DNA of 64,000 bases from a bacterium (GTDB lineage Bacteria; Bdellovibrionota_B; Oligoflexia; Silvanigrellales; Silvanigrellaceae): the NCBI GenBank assembly GCA_009918675.1, contig RGDM01000007.1, forward strand, positions 29,919-93,918, given 5' to 3'. The notes beneath the pieces were generated by a model that was not told the DNA's origin, ran no database searches, and saw only the letters and a list, made by a program, of their open reading frames with translations. The position numbers were made by a program, and so were the translations under genes. Shown here one piece after another: positions 56,667 through 64,000 of this stretch. Numbering within the stretch: position 1 is the stretch's first letter; each line of letters opens with the position of its first letter.

Positions 56667-57653
56667 TTAACTTTGTTTTAGTGATGCACAGGTATCAATG
56701 AACTTCGCTGCATAATGAGGTACTTCTGACGAATACATCAACCGTGTATGTCCTCGCTGCTCATCTACATGAGTGAAAAGAGCGGAGGGAATTTCAGTCA
56801 TCAAAGATAACGCCCGCTCGAATGGAACTCGTTTATCTCTGGCTCCATGAAACCATAAAACTGGTGTCTTAATATTTCTTAGAACTTTTCTTGCTGCAAA
56901 AGTCTCGCTTACGAAATTTGCTAGCTGAGTTTCCCGGTCGACACCAATTCTCATGCGCAACGGGAAAGTTTTCATCTGCCGTTTTTGCGAAGGAGGGATG
57001 ACTCCAGAAACACCATAAAACGGAATTAAACTTAAAAAGTCTCTGATCCACGCCATGGGATTCAACACTGTCCAGCGCTCTCTTCTAAACGCACCGTCAT
57101 TGTAGGTGTTCACTGTCGGACTTACAGCAATCACGCCAGACACTAGCTTTGCACAGTCTGACCTAGAAGCCGCGAGCAATCCATAGGCAGCCCCGGCCGC
57201 ATGACCCATCAAAAAACACATGGGGCCAGGTCTTTCCGCATTCAATTGTGCAGCCCCAGGTGAGCTGTATAATTTCTGAAGGAGTATGGGTATTGATCTT
57301 GAAGCGGATTGCATGTCCAGTGACGAACCACCCCCCACTCCATGACCGTCCCAGTCAACCGAAAGAACGTGCAGCCCTTTGCTGTTCAATGCCTCAATCC
57401 AATGCCAGTAGGGGTAAGTCGCATCGAAGCCCAATGCATGACTCAACACCACAAGCACAGGTGTTCCCGAGCGAGGCTCGCGTGGCGATGCCAAGACAGC
57501 TGAACCAACGCCGTTCGCAAGCGGGACGGAATAATAATTGAATTCCGCAATCTTACGACAAATATCCGGGACCTTTCGATGCGAGGTCTTGGCAAAATCG
57601 ACCTCTGGCATGCTCATCAGTCGCTCTGCAAGCCAACGGGACACATCCTGCAT
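56667..57653 (-). CDS. Alpha/beta-hydrolase-fold protein lacking the serine nucleophile
   Basis: A 328-residue protein with the alpha/beta-hydrolase layout: LSHALGFDATYPYW oxyanion loop, DWDGHGVGGG, the elbow LMGHAAGAAYG, WFHGARDKRVPFERA with the acid residue and a final His in RGHTRLMYSS. At the elbow the Ser of G-x-S-x-G is Ala152, so the classic nucleophile is absent while Asp and His remain. It may be a non-catalytic fold member or use another nucleophile. A strong promoter (57699-57726) lies upstream. Confidence 0.8.
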   Translation of the reverse strand: MQDVSRWLAERLMSMPEVDFAKTSHRKVPDICRKIAEFNYYSVPLANGVGSAVLASPREPRSGTPVLVVLSHALGFDATYPYWHWIEALNSKGLHVLSVDWDGHGVGGGSSLDMQSASRSIPILLQKLYSSPGAAQLNAERPGPMCFLMGHAAGAAYGLLAASRSDCAKLVSGVIAVSPTVNTYNDGAFRRERWTVLNPMAWIRDFLSLIPFYGVSGVIPPSQKRQMKTFPLRMRIGVDRETQLANFVSETFAARKVLRNIKTPVLWFHGARDKRVPFERALSLMTEIPSALFTHVDEQRGHTRLMYSSEVPHYAAKFIDTCASLKQS

Positions 57654-57698
57654 ATTGACAATTCCTCAGCAGAAAAGATTTGAGATCTGAGTCAGCTG

Positions 57699-57726
57699 AT
57701 TATAGCGTGCCGAAAGTATTGAACAA
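57699..57726 (-). promoter_or_regulatory. Promoter of the hydrolase-barrel operon
   Basis: On the minus strand, TTGTTC (57721-57726) and a perfect TATAAT (57699-57704) are separated by 16 bases, about 45 bases before the hydrolase start. Confidence 0.55.
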
Positions 57727-57773
57727 GGATATGACCGAAGGTGATGTCATTTTCTGGGGGGGAGCTGCTCACG

Positions 57774-58301
57774 ATGATAGAATTCAGCCTTGAATCTACG
57801 ATGAAAGAAGTCGAATCACGTTATCCGTTTGCAAGAGCAATGCTTCACGCGCAATTTCATGTTGGCGGTTGTGCATCTTGTGGCTTTGAACCAAACGAGA
57901 CGGTCGAACAAGTCGCTCAAAAACACGGTAAAGACGCAGCAGCGATGCTAGAATCACTCAATTCTGGAATTATGGACATGCAGTCGGCCGAAATAGACCC
58001 TTCGGCAGCAGCTAAACTTATACAAAGCGATAAAGTGATGATCGTCGATGTTCGCGAGCAATGGGAATTCGACCTTTGTAGGCTGGGAAAAAATCCAATT
58101 CTACTCTCGGAAAAGACGATGCCGTTCATTTTTGAACAAGGTGCCCAATCTCTCGCGGTGCTTGTCTATTGCCATCATGGGGTGAGGAGTCTCAACGCGG
58201 CTCTCTACATGCGCCAGAATGGATTGCCAAATGCTGTCTCGATGCGCGGCGGGATCGACCGCTACTCACAAGAGGTAGAGCCAACAATTCCACGATACTG
58301 A
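57774..58301 (+). CDS. DUF1858-like domain plus rhodanese
   Basis: A two-domain protein of 175 residues. The first 65 residues resemble DUF1858 (STMKEVESRYPFARAML, then GGCASCGFEPNETVEQVAQKHG), a small domain often fused to hybrid-cluster or redox proteins. A rhodanese domain follows, with the catalytic Cys in VYCHHGVRSLNAA, so sulfur transfer is likely. I chose the ATG at 57774, which has GGGGGAG nine bases upstream, over the GTG/ATG at 57741-57744. It diverges from the alpha/beta-hydrolase gene. Confidence 0.75.
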   Translation: MIEFSLESTMKEVESRYPFARAMLHAQFHVGGCASCGFEPNETVEQVAQKHGKDAAAMLESLNSGIMDMQSAEIDPSAAAKLIQSDKVMIVDVREQWEFDLCRLGKNPILLSEKTMPFIFEQGAQSLAVLVYCHHGVRSLNAALYMRQNGLPNAVSMRGGIDRYSQEVEPTIPRY

Positions 58302-58382
58302 GCCCCGACTCTAGCGAAATTGCTTCTTTCAGTTCATCATAGCGTTTACTCAAACCACGATGAATCTGGGAGGAATAGAGGC

Positions 58383-60878
58383 ATGGTTATCGCTCAGCCC
58401 AATGGAGCGCTCATTCATCCGGCAGGTAAAACACGTTTGACGGAAGGCGAGCGAGTCGCGCGTATCTGCGAACTCAAAAGCCGAGGCATTCTTCTTACCG
58501 AGCTTGCACCAGAGGTCGCGGAAGACTTTGAGCTCACCTCAGGAAAGCCGATTGAGAGAGCGATACTGCTCTCTCAGGCTCTCACTCATCGCAAATATCA
58601 TTTTATTTGGGCGTCTCGCGGAGGATTCGGTACAACCGAACTCGTTCGCTTTATTGAATCAACTCTGCCGCCCGTTCTTCCCAGTAAGACTTTTATCGGC
58701 TTCTCCGACAACTCCTTTCTTGGAAATTATCTCGCAGCGCGTCATCCCAACTTAACTTATGTGCATGCCAATCACGCGCTTGATTCGTCTCTCCTAGAAG
58801 CCAACAACAGAGACTCTGAAATCTTGTTTGACCTCATTCACGGCAGAACTCCAAAGGAGATAGACGTCCATTGCCAAGTTTCAAAGCATTCATCGAATTT
58901 GAAACGACAGATTCAGGGACCCTGTATTCCATTCAACTTGAGTCTTGCAGAAAGCTTTTCCGCAATTCGTTATGTCGGGATCCCAAATAACTCGATACTT
59001 TTTCTTGAAGACATTAATGAAGACCTCTTTCGAATCGTGCGCAAATTCGATTCTCTTTTAAATTCAGGAATGATTGACCATTGCGCGGCCATTGTACTTG
59101 GAAATTTCACCAACTGCCCCAAAGCAGATGGCTCGCATGCCAGCGAGGAAGAGATTGCAGACCTATTCGCGCGTAAAGTGAAAATTCCTGTTGTTGTCGC
59201 GAAAGTCTTTGGTCACGCGCAGTCGAGACTTCCGCTCGTAGCTCACTCTAACGTTGTCCTCACAGTTGACGGTCCATCAAGCAATCTCCTCATTTCATTT
59301 AGTGCAATCGATCGACCAGGACTTGCAACTACTTTTCCGGCGGATCTGTTTCTTCCAACATCCACGAATGGTGAATCACCACGGCCGAAACTTCACTTCA
59401 CGGGAGTCGGTGGCACGGGAATGGCGGCAGTTGCTGGTTTATTTGTATCAGATTCATTTCGAATTACCGGAAGTGACAACCCCATCTATCCACCCATGGA
59501 CGAAGTGATACGTCATATCGGGCTTGAGCAAACGATTGGCTACCATTCTGACACTCTCACGAAAACAACACCGGATGCGGTGGTTCTCGCGAACGTCATC
59601 ACAAGGCGAAATGCCGAACTCAAGCCAAACCTTGAAATGGAATCCCTTCTTGCGTCCGATCTGATAACAATGAGTTTTCCATCGGCGTTGCGAAAATTCT
59701 TCCTCCATAAATCAAAAAATATTGTTGTGTCTGGGACTCACGGAAAAACTTCAACCACAAGTCTCATTACTCAAATTCTCGCTGATCTCGGGAAAAATCC
59801 ATCACTATTTGTAGGAGGATCGCCTGCGAATTTCCAACATGGCTATAAACTGGGTAGCGCAAACCTTTTTGTTCTCGAAGGTGACGAATATGATTCTGCA
59901 CTTTTCGACAAAGGACCAAAGTTCTTACATTACGAGCCAAGCGTTGCACTAATCAATAATATCGAATTTGATCATGCTGATATTTATCCAAACATTGAGG
60001 CGATTGAAGAAGAGTTTTATAGACTTGCTTGTTTGACCCGTGATCGGGGAGGAATTGTTGTCGCAAATGCGGATGACTCAAGGGTCGTTAACGTGGTGCG
60101 AAGATCAAAAGCTGTGACAATTTGGTTTGGTAAGAAAAAGCCAAATTTTTCAGCACAGCTCTGGAATCTCCTGAAATCCGAGACTTTCGTCGATGGAACG
60201 CTGGTCAAATGCATTTCACCCTCTGGAATCCCGATCGAATTTAAAACACGCCTTTTCGGTGAACATAATGCAATGAATGCAACCGCGGCACTCGCAGTCG
60301 TTCAAGCGATTTCACTCATTAGCAACGAAAAAGTGGTAAGCGAGGCAAAGCAAATCCAATTAGCACCATCCGCAATCGAAATTGAGAAATGGGCAAAATC
60401 AGCAGGAACCTTCTTGGGAGTGAGACGACGATTTGAACTCGTCGGCCAGTCGAAAGATATAGCAATATTTGATGATTTCGCTCACCACCCAACCGCAATT
60501 TCAACAACACTCGATGCATTTCAATCCTATGTAAAATCCGCAAGACGAGGTGGAAGACTGATTGCCTGCTTTGACCCTCGCAACGCAACTATGAGACGGA
60601 GTGTTCTCCAGGAACAATTGGCTGGCAGCTTTGCGGCTGCAGACTTAGTTTTGCTCGGAAAAGTACCCGTAGATTTGCGACTCAAAGAAGATGAATCGTT
60701 AAATGGTCCCAAAGTCGCCAGCTTAATTGGAACCAAAGCGACATATTACAATGACAACGAAGTCTTGCTTAGTACACTTGTTGCACTCGCGAAACCTGGC
60801 GATACCATTGTTTTCATGTCAAGTGGAGCGTTTGATGGTTTGCCGCGCAAGCTTTGCGCAGCACTCGAACTCAAATAA
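58383..60878 (+). CDS. mpl: LdcA-Mpl fusion: LD-carboxypeptidase plus murein peptide ligase
   Basis: A bifunctional peptidoglycan recycling enzyme. Residues 1-330 form an S66 peptidase with Ser108 (GFSD), Glu209 (FLEDINE) and His278 (FGHAQSRLPL), at spacings like the LdcA triad; LdcA trims tetrapeptides to tripeptides in the cytosol. From residue 337 a Mur ligase of the Mpl type follows: LHFTGVGGTGMAAVAG, GTHGKTSTTS with Lys455 in the P-loop, LEGDEYDSALFDKGPKF, NNIEFDHADIYP and FDDFAHHPTAIS. Mpl joins the tripeptide to UDP-MurNAc. The preferred start is the ATG at 58383 with GGGAGGA eight bases before it, giving 831 residues. Separate enzymes are usual. Confidence 0.9.
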   Translation: MVIAQPNGALIHPAGKTRLTEGERVARICELKSRGILLTELAPEVAEDFELTSGKPIERAILLSQALTHRKYHFIWASRGGFGTTELVRFIESTLPPVLPSKTFIGFSDNSFLGNYLAARHPNLTYVHANHALDSSLLEANNRDSEILFDLIHGRTPKEIDVHCQVSKHSSNLKRQIQGPCIPFNLSLAESFSAIRYVGIPNNSILFLEDINEDLFRIVRKFDSLLNSGMIDHCAAIVLGNFTNCPKADGSHASEEEIADLFARKVKIPVVVAKVFGHAQSRLPLVAHSNVVLTVDGPSSNLLISFSAIDRPGLATTFPADLFLPTSTNGESPRPKLHFTGVGGTGMAAVAGLFVSDSFRITGSDNPIYPPMDEVIRHIGLEQTIGYHSDTLTKTTPDAVVLANVITRRNAELKPNLEMESLLASDLITMSFPSALRKFFLHKSKNIVVSGTHGKTSTTSLITQILADLGKNPSLFVGGSPANFQHGYKLGSANLFVLEGDEYDSALFDKGPKFLHYEPSVALINNIEFDHADIYPNIEAIEEEFYRLACLTRDRGGIVVANADDSRVVNVVRRSKAVTIWFGKKKPNFSAQLWNLLKSETFVDGTLVKCISPSGIPIEFKTRLFGEHNAMNATAALAVVQAISLISNEKVVSEAKQIQLAPSAIEIEKWAKSAGTFLGVRRRFELVGQSKDIAIFDDFAHHPTAISTTLDAFQSYVKSARRGGRLIACFDPRNATMRRSVLQEQLAGSFAAADLVLLGKVPVDLRLKEDESLNGPKVASLIGTKATYYNDNEVLLSTLVALAKPGDTIVFMSSGAFDGLPRKLCAALELK

Positions 60879-60893
60879 TAGGAATTCTACACT

Positions 60894-62774
60894 ATGCAAT
60901 TTTGGCGCTTTTATCGCTCACGCCTCGTGCTGCTAGTGTTCGCTAGCTCCATGTTTTCAAATGTAGGATGTCAATCACTAAAGCATTCCAAGTCAAACCA
61001 GGACTCTGATGCCTCCGGTTATGAAGCTTCAGGAAAGGAATTAACGGTTCAAAGGTCCGGGGGTGATTGGGATAAAATTGTTGAGCAGCTTGCGAAAGGT
61101 CCGCTATCAGATGCCGAGGCAGACCTTGCTTTCTTGTTGGCTGAGCAATTCATCAACCAAAAACAGATTGAACCAGCCACTCGACTTATGCGCTCAGTTT
61201 TCAATTCTCATCCTAGCTTAGTCTCAGGAATCGAATTGGTCAGACTCGTAACACTCAACGGAGACCTTGTTGAAGGCGAGCAAATCGCACGAAAGCTTCA
61301 GCTTTTCTATGGTAAAAGCCCAGAACCTGCTCTGGCGAGATCCTATATTGCTCAGCTAAAAGGCTCACGAGATGAAGCAATCGATATCCTTGGAAGCGCA
61401 TATCGACGACATCCCAAAAACGAAGAAGTCGCTTCTCGATACATCTCGATGCTTTTGGAGGCCGGTCTGAAAAATAAGGCCAAAGAAGTGTTGATGAATG
61501 CAATCAGTGGGATGCCTCAGTCTCCTTATTTCATCTTGCGTCTGGCAAGACTTAAAGCCGAAGAAAAAAATTATAAGGAAGCGAAAAATCTGCTCGATCG
61601 ACTGCTTAAAATTAATCCAGAAAACATTGAAGGCTGGACTCTCGCAGGCTTCATAGCATCTGAGGAAAAGAACGAGTTAGCTGCAGAGAGATACTTTCGC
61701 GAGGCCTACGAAAAGCAGCCTGAAAACGATACACTTGCGCGCTACTATGTAACTCAACTCCTAAAACAAAATAAATTTCAAGAAGCACGTCGACTCCTGC
61801 TTCGATTAGAATCAACAAGCGACAGCGATGGAGCACTCGATCCTGATCTTATTTTCCAGTTAGGATATGTCCTATTTCAGCTTGATGAATTCGAAGAGGC
61901 CAAAAAGAGATTCTTGCAGCTTGTCGACAAAGCAACAGACAAAGAGAGAATGTATTTTTATGCTGCGCAATGCGAAGAAAGATCCAAGAATCGTCAAGAG
62001 GCACTTCGTTTGTACTCGCTTGTCAAAGGACACTCTGAAATCGCAAAGGCGTCAAATCAGCGCATCATTCAGCTAAAGATTGAAGATGGAAACTTTCAAG
62101 AGGTCGAGTCACTTTTACAGGAATATGCGAATTCTCAGCTTCAAAAACCAACCGAAGATGATTTTAAGTTCCTTGCAGGCTCGTTTGCAAAAATGGGTCA
62201 ATTTATAAAAGCCCAATCTTATGCGGATTCAGGCTTACAGAAATTCCCTCGCTCTGTTGATCTTCAATATTTAAAAGCAGCCTATCTTGAACACACTGTT
62301 TCACGCGTTGCTTCAATTGCAGCCCTCGAGAAAATGGTCGCAAGGTTTCCAGATCACGTTCAATCACTCAACCACCTCGGATATACGTTGGGTGAAGCAA
62401 ATCAAAATCTTGAATTTGCTTTATCTCTTGTGCAACGAGCAGCGCAAAAAGATCCAAAAAATGGTTTCTACATCGACTCACTTGGCTGGCTTTATTTCAA
62501 GCTTAAACGACTCTCAGAGGCAGAAAAGTCTTTGTTATCTGCGATGCAACTCGAACCCAATGAACCTGTCATTCACGAGCACCTTGCGGAATTGAGATTA
62601 GCGCAGGGAGATATTCCAGGTGCTTTAAAATATTTTGAGTCGGCAGCGGCATTATTCGAAAAATTACCTGCTTGGCGAATAGATGCCGACGTGGAGTGGT
62701 CTCAAGCCAAAAAACGGATAGAAAAGAGAATCCAAGAACTGCGTAAAAGGGCACTTCCAATGGGAGCTTCCTAA
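60894..62774 (+). CDS. TPR-repeat lipoprotein
   Basis: A 626-residue protein with a signal peptide and lipobox (SNVGC, Cys at about 24), so it is a membrane-anchored lipoprotein. The rest is a long array of tetratricopeptide repeats; several are recognisable, such as YKEAKNLLDRLLKINPENIEG and a final SLGWLYFKLKRLSEAEKSLLSAMQLEPNEPVIHE region. TPR lipoproteins usually scaffold envelope or secretion complexes. It follows the LdcA-Mpl gene by 15 bases and precedes a GspE N-terminal-like gene, so all three may be co-expressed. The function is unassigned. Confidence 0.8.
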   Translation: MQFWRFYRSRLVLLVFASSMFSNVGCQSLKHSKSNQDSDASGYEASGKELTVQRSGGDWDKIVEQLAKGPLSDAEADLAFLLAEQFINQKQIEPATRLMRSVFNSHPSLVSGIELVRLVTLNGDLVEGEQIARKLQLFYGKSPEPALARSYIAQLKGSRDEAIDILGSAYRRHPKNEEVASRYISMLLEAGLKNKAKEVLMNAISGMPQSPYFILRLARLKAEEKNYKEAKNLLDRLLKINPENIEGWTLAGFIASEEKNELAAERYFREAYEKQPENDTLARYYVTQLLKQNKFQEARRLLLRLESTSDSDGALDPDLIFQLGYVLFQLDEFEEAKKRFLQLVDKATDKERMYFYAAQCEERSKNRQEALRLYSLVKGHSEIAKASNQRIIQLKIEDGNFQEVESLLQEYANSQLQKPTEDDFKFLAGSFAKMGQFIKAQSYADSGLQKFPRSVDLQYLKAAYLEHTVSRVASIAALEKMVARFPDHVQSLNHLGYTLGEANQNLEFALSLVQRAAQKDPKNGFYIDSLGWLYFKLKRLSEAEKSLLSAMQLEPNEPVIHEHLAELRLAQGDIPGALKYFESAAALFEKLPAWRIDADVEWSQAKKRIEKRIQELRKRALPMGAS

Positions 62775-62778
62775 TTCA

Positions 62779-63216
62779 ATGGCGCACCATCACACAATCT
62801 TGTTGCCTGAATTTTTCCAGGCACTTCGAGCGGTTTCAGAAATAGATGAAGTCGATTGGACTCTTGCGTCACGCCTGGCAGAGCATTGGAAGATGTCTAT
62901 TGCAGATGTTCTCCTAGAACTTCATGCTGTCAATGAGTCAACCTTAGCCCGTGCACTCGCACGGGCTCATGGACTTCAATATTTATCCGGACAATCACTG
63001 ACCTGCGACTTTTCAGATGTGGACACCGAGCTCTTCAGCGACCTTCTCAACGTGGGTGCAGCACCTCTTGAGAATAATAAATTAGCTGTTTGTAATCCTT
63101 ACGATGACCATCGGGGGCACTTGGGAAGCAAAATGTGTGAGCGAGAAATGGTCGTGACCGAAAGAAGTTTGCTCTATGAAGCGTTGCGCAAACAGAGTCT
63201 CACGAATTGGGTCTAA
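62779..63216 (+). CDS. Free-standing GspE/MshE N-terminal-like domain protein
   Basis: A 145-residue protein without an ATPase domain. It resembles the N-terminal domain of type II secretion and pilus ATPases (T2SSE_N/MshEN): LLELHAVNESTLARALARAHGLQYL followed by ELFSDLLNVGAAPLENNKLAVCNPYD. MshEN domains of this type bind c-di-GMP in some proteins. Here it stands alone, four bases after a TPR lipoprotein gene, so it could be a regulatory or binding partner. The role is inferred. Confidence 0.65.
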   Translation: MAHHHTILLPEFFQALRAVSEIDEVDWTLASRLAEHWKMSIADVLLELHAVNESTLARALARAHGLQYLSGQSLTCDFSDVDTELFSDLLNVGAAPLENNKLAVCNPYDDHRGHLGSKMCEREMVVTERSLLYEALRKQSLTNWV

Positions 63217-63291
63217 ACTAACACTTCCAAATTAGAGATTGTTCTTTTCTGGAACAATCCTGCTGTTAGAGAAAGTGTGGAGAGCGACAGA

Positions 63292-63837
63292 ATGGCGACG
63301 AGCTGCCATGTTTTCATCGCAACAAGCATCGATGGATTCATCGCGAGAAACGATGGTTCCATCGACTGGCTAGAGGAAGCAAACTCGCATATCCCCGATG
63401 GCCAGGATTGTGGTTACTCCAATTTTTTCTCGCAAATGGACTGCATTATTATGGGACGGAAAACTTTTGAAAAGGTCCTCTCTTTTGTAAATTGGCCGTA
63501 TGGCGATAAAAAGGTCTTCGTAATGAGTCGACAAAAATTCATTTTGCCGCACTCAACCCCCACTTCCGTAACGTTAACAAAAGAATCGCCTGAGCAGTTG
63601 ATAGACAGACTCCAATCAAGTGGAATTAAGAAAGCCTATGTTGACGGCGGACAAACAATCCAGTCATTTCTGGAATCAAACTTAATTGCAGACCTCACGA
63701 TCACCAGAATTCCAATTATACTCGGAGAAGGAATTCCCCTCTTTGGCCGTTTATCAAGCGATATTAATTTAAAGCTAAAAGCTTCGAGAAGCTGGAGTTT
63801 TGGATTTGTGCAAGACCATTATTGCATTTCTGAATGA
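63292..63837 (+). CDS. Dihydrofolate reductase/RibD-family reductase
   Basis: A 181-residue protein of the DHFR/RibD C-terminal family. Its N-terminus HVFIATSIDGFIARNDGSIDWL is typical, then MGRKTFEKVL, DGGQTIQSFLESNLI and the end IPIILGEGIPLFG. These enzymes use NADPH to reduce small heterocycles; the substrate of this uncharacterised branch is unknown. The ATG at 63292 has GGAG nine bases upstream; a GTG start five codons earlier is also possible. It is preceded by a leader with a nested inverted repeat. Confidence 0.85.
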   Translation: MATSCHVFIATSIDGFIARNDGSIDWLEEANSHIPDGQDCGYSNFFSQMDCIIMGRKTFEKVLSFVNWPYGDKKVFVMSRQKFILPHSTPTSVTLTKESPEQLIDRLQSSGIKKAYVDGGQTIQSFLESNLIADLTITRIPIILGEGIPLFGRLSSDINLKLKASRSWSFGFVQDHYCISE

Positions 63838-64000
63838 CTAATCGATTTTTTATTCCACCATAAATCAGCCATCTCGGCTTTGGTAAATTCTAAATTCCGC
63901 TGATTAGCCTTTTTTCAGTTTGATTTATTAGTTCCAGTAAACTGGAAAGATGCTCAACTAGTGACCAGAAGATCATGAAAAAAAAATCCCCGAGAGATTT

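Noticed and set aside
63217..63291. Nested inverted repeat before the DHFR/RibD-family gene
   Set aside because: GATTGTTC/GAACAATC (63237-63259), with outer CTAACA/TGTTAG and ACACTT/AAGTGT pairs, forms a plausible hairpin, but no T tract follows and no ligand-binding family is recognised. It is kept only as a note.
63838..64000. Terminator or gene at the right end
   Set aside because: A short AGCC/GGCT hairpin and a T-rich stretch are visible, but no convincing terminator or open frame.
1..64000. CRISPR arrays, insertion sequences, tRNA or rRNA genes
   Set aside because: No direct-repeat/spacer pattern, transposase or inverted-repeat-bounded element, cloverleaf-sized gap or rRNA-like sequence was seen.

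Overview
The window looks like a chromosomal core segment of a Gram-negative bacterium. It encodes a BamD-type lipoprotein, other lipoproteins and several signal-peptide proteins that look like outer-membrane barrels. The ribosomal proteins S4, S14 and L36 are zinc (Cys) types. The mix of methylmalonyl-CoA genes, a plant-type methionine S-methyltransferase and large lipoproteins would suit a deltaproteobacterium-like lineage such as Bdellovibrionota/Oligoflexia. That placement is inference only. I see no phage, IS element, CRISPR array, tRNA or rRNA, and no gene-free stretch longer than about 210 bases.

Layout. 114-3004 (+): hutH (histidine ammonia-lyase with an unusual Ala-Cys-Gly cofactor triad), translationally coupled to an RlmM-like rRNA methyltransferase. 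3217-28332 (-): one long ribosome and RNA-polymerase block. It reads, in transcription order, rplK-rplA-rplJ-rplL-rpoB-rpoC, an intrinsic terminator, a consensus promoter, then the S10-spc-alpha genes from rpsJ to rplQ, with secY, adk, infA and rpoA. The gene for uL24 (rplX) is missing from its near-universal place between rplN and rplE. The str genes and nusG-secE are not attached.

28442-36485: a mixed region with two putative outer-membrane proteins, a 1079-residue protein closely resembling plant methionine S-methyltransferase, an archaeal-type cytidylate kinase and an OsmC-CinA fusion. 36545-37249: uridine kinase. 37418-43914 (+): a tightly packed propionyl-CoA to succinyl-CoA operon (B12-binding subunit, carboxylase beta subunit, biotin carboxylase, biotin carrier, MeaB-type GTPase, epimerase) ending in a BamD-like lipoprotein. 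The catalytic mutase chain is not in the window.

43972-64000: envelope and housekeeping functions. They include a 3D-domain lipoprotein with a duplicated Cys module, an MFS transporter, a YkgJ protein, an EpmA-like ligase with an extra N-terminal region, a Lon-family protease, a RecQ helicase, a DUF3299 protein, proS, a small barrel protein, an alpha/beta-hydrolase that lacks the nucleophilic serine, a DUF1858-like/rhodanese protein, an LdcA-Mpl fusion that unites two steps of peptidoglycan recycling, a TPR lipoprotein, a free-standing GspE N-terminal-like domain and a DHFR/RibD-family reductase.

The best leads for undescribed biology are: (1) the plant-type methionine S-methyltransferase, whose C-terminal aminotransferase module keeps an apparently complete PLP site; (2) the LdcA-Mpl fusion; (3) the missing rplX; (4) the OsmC-CinA fusion; and (5) the Cys-type MIO triad in HutH.
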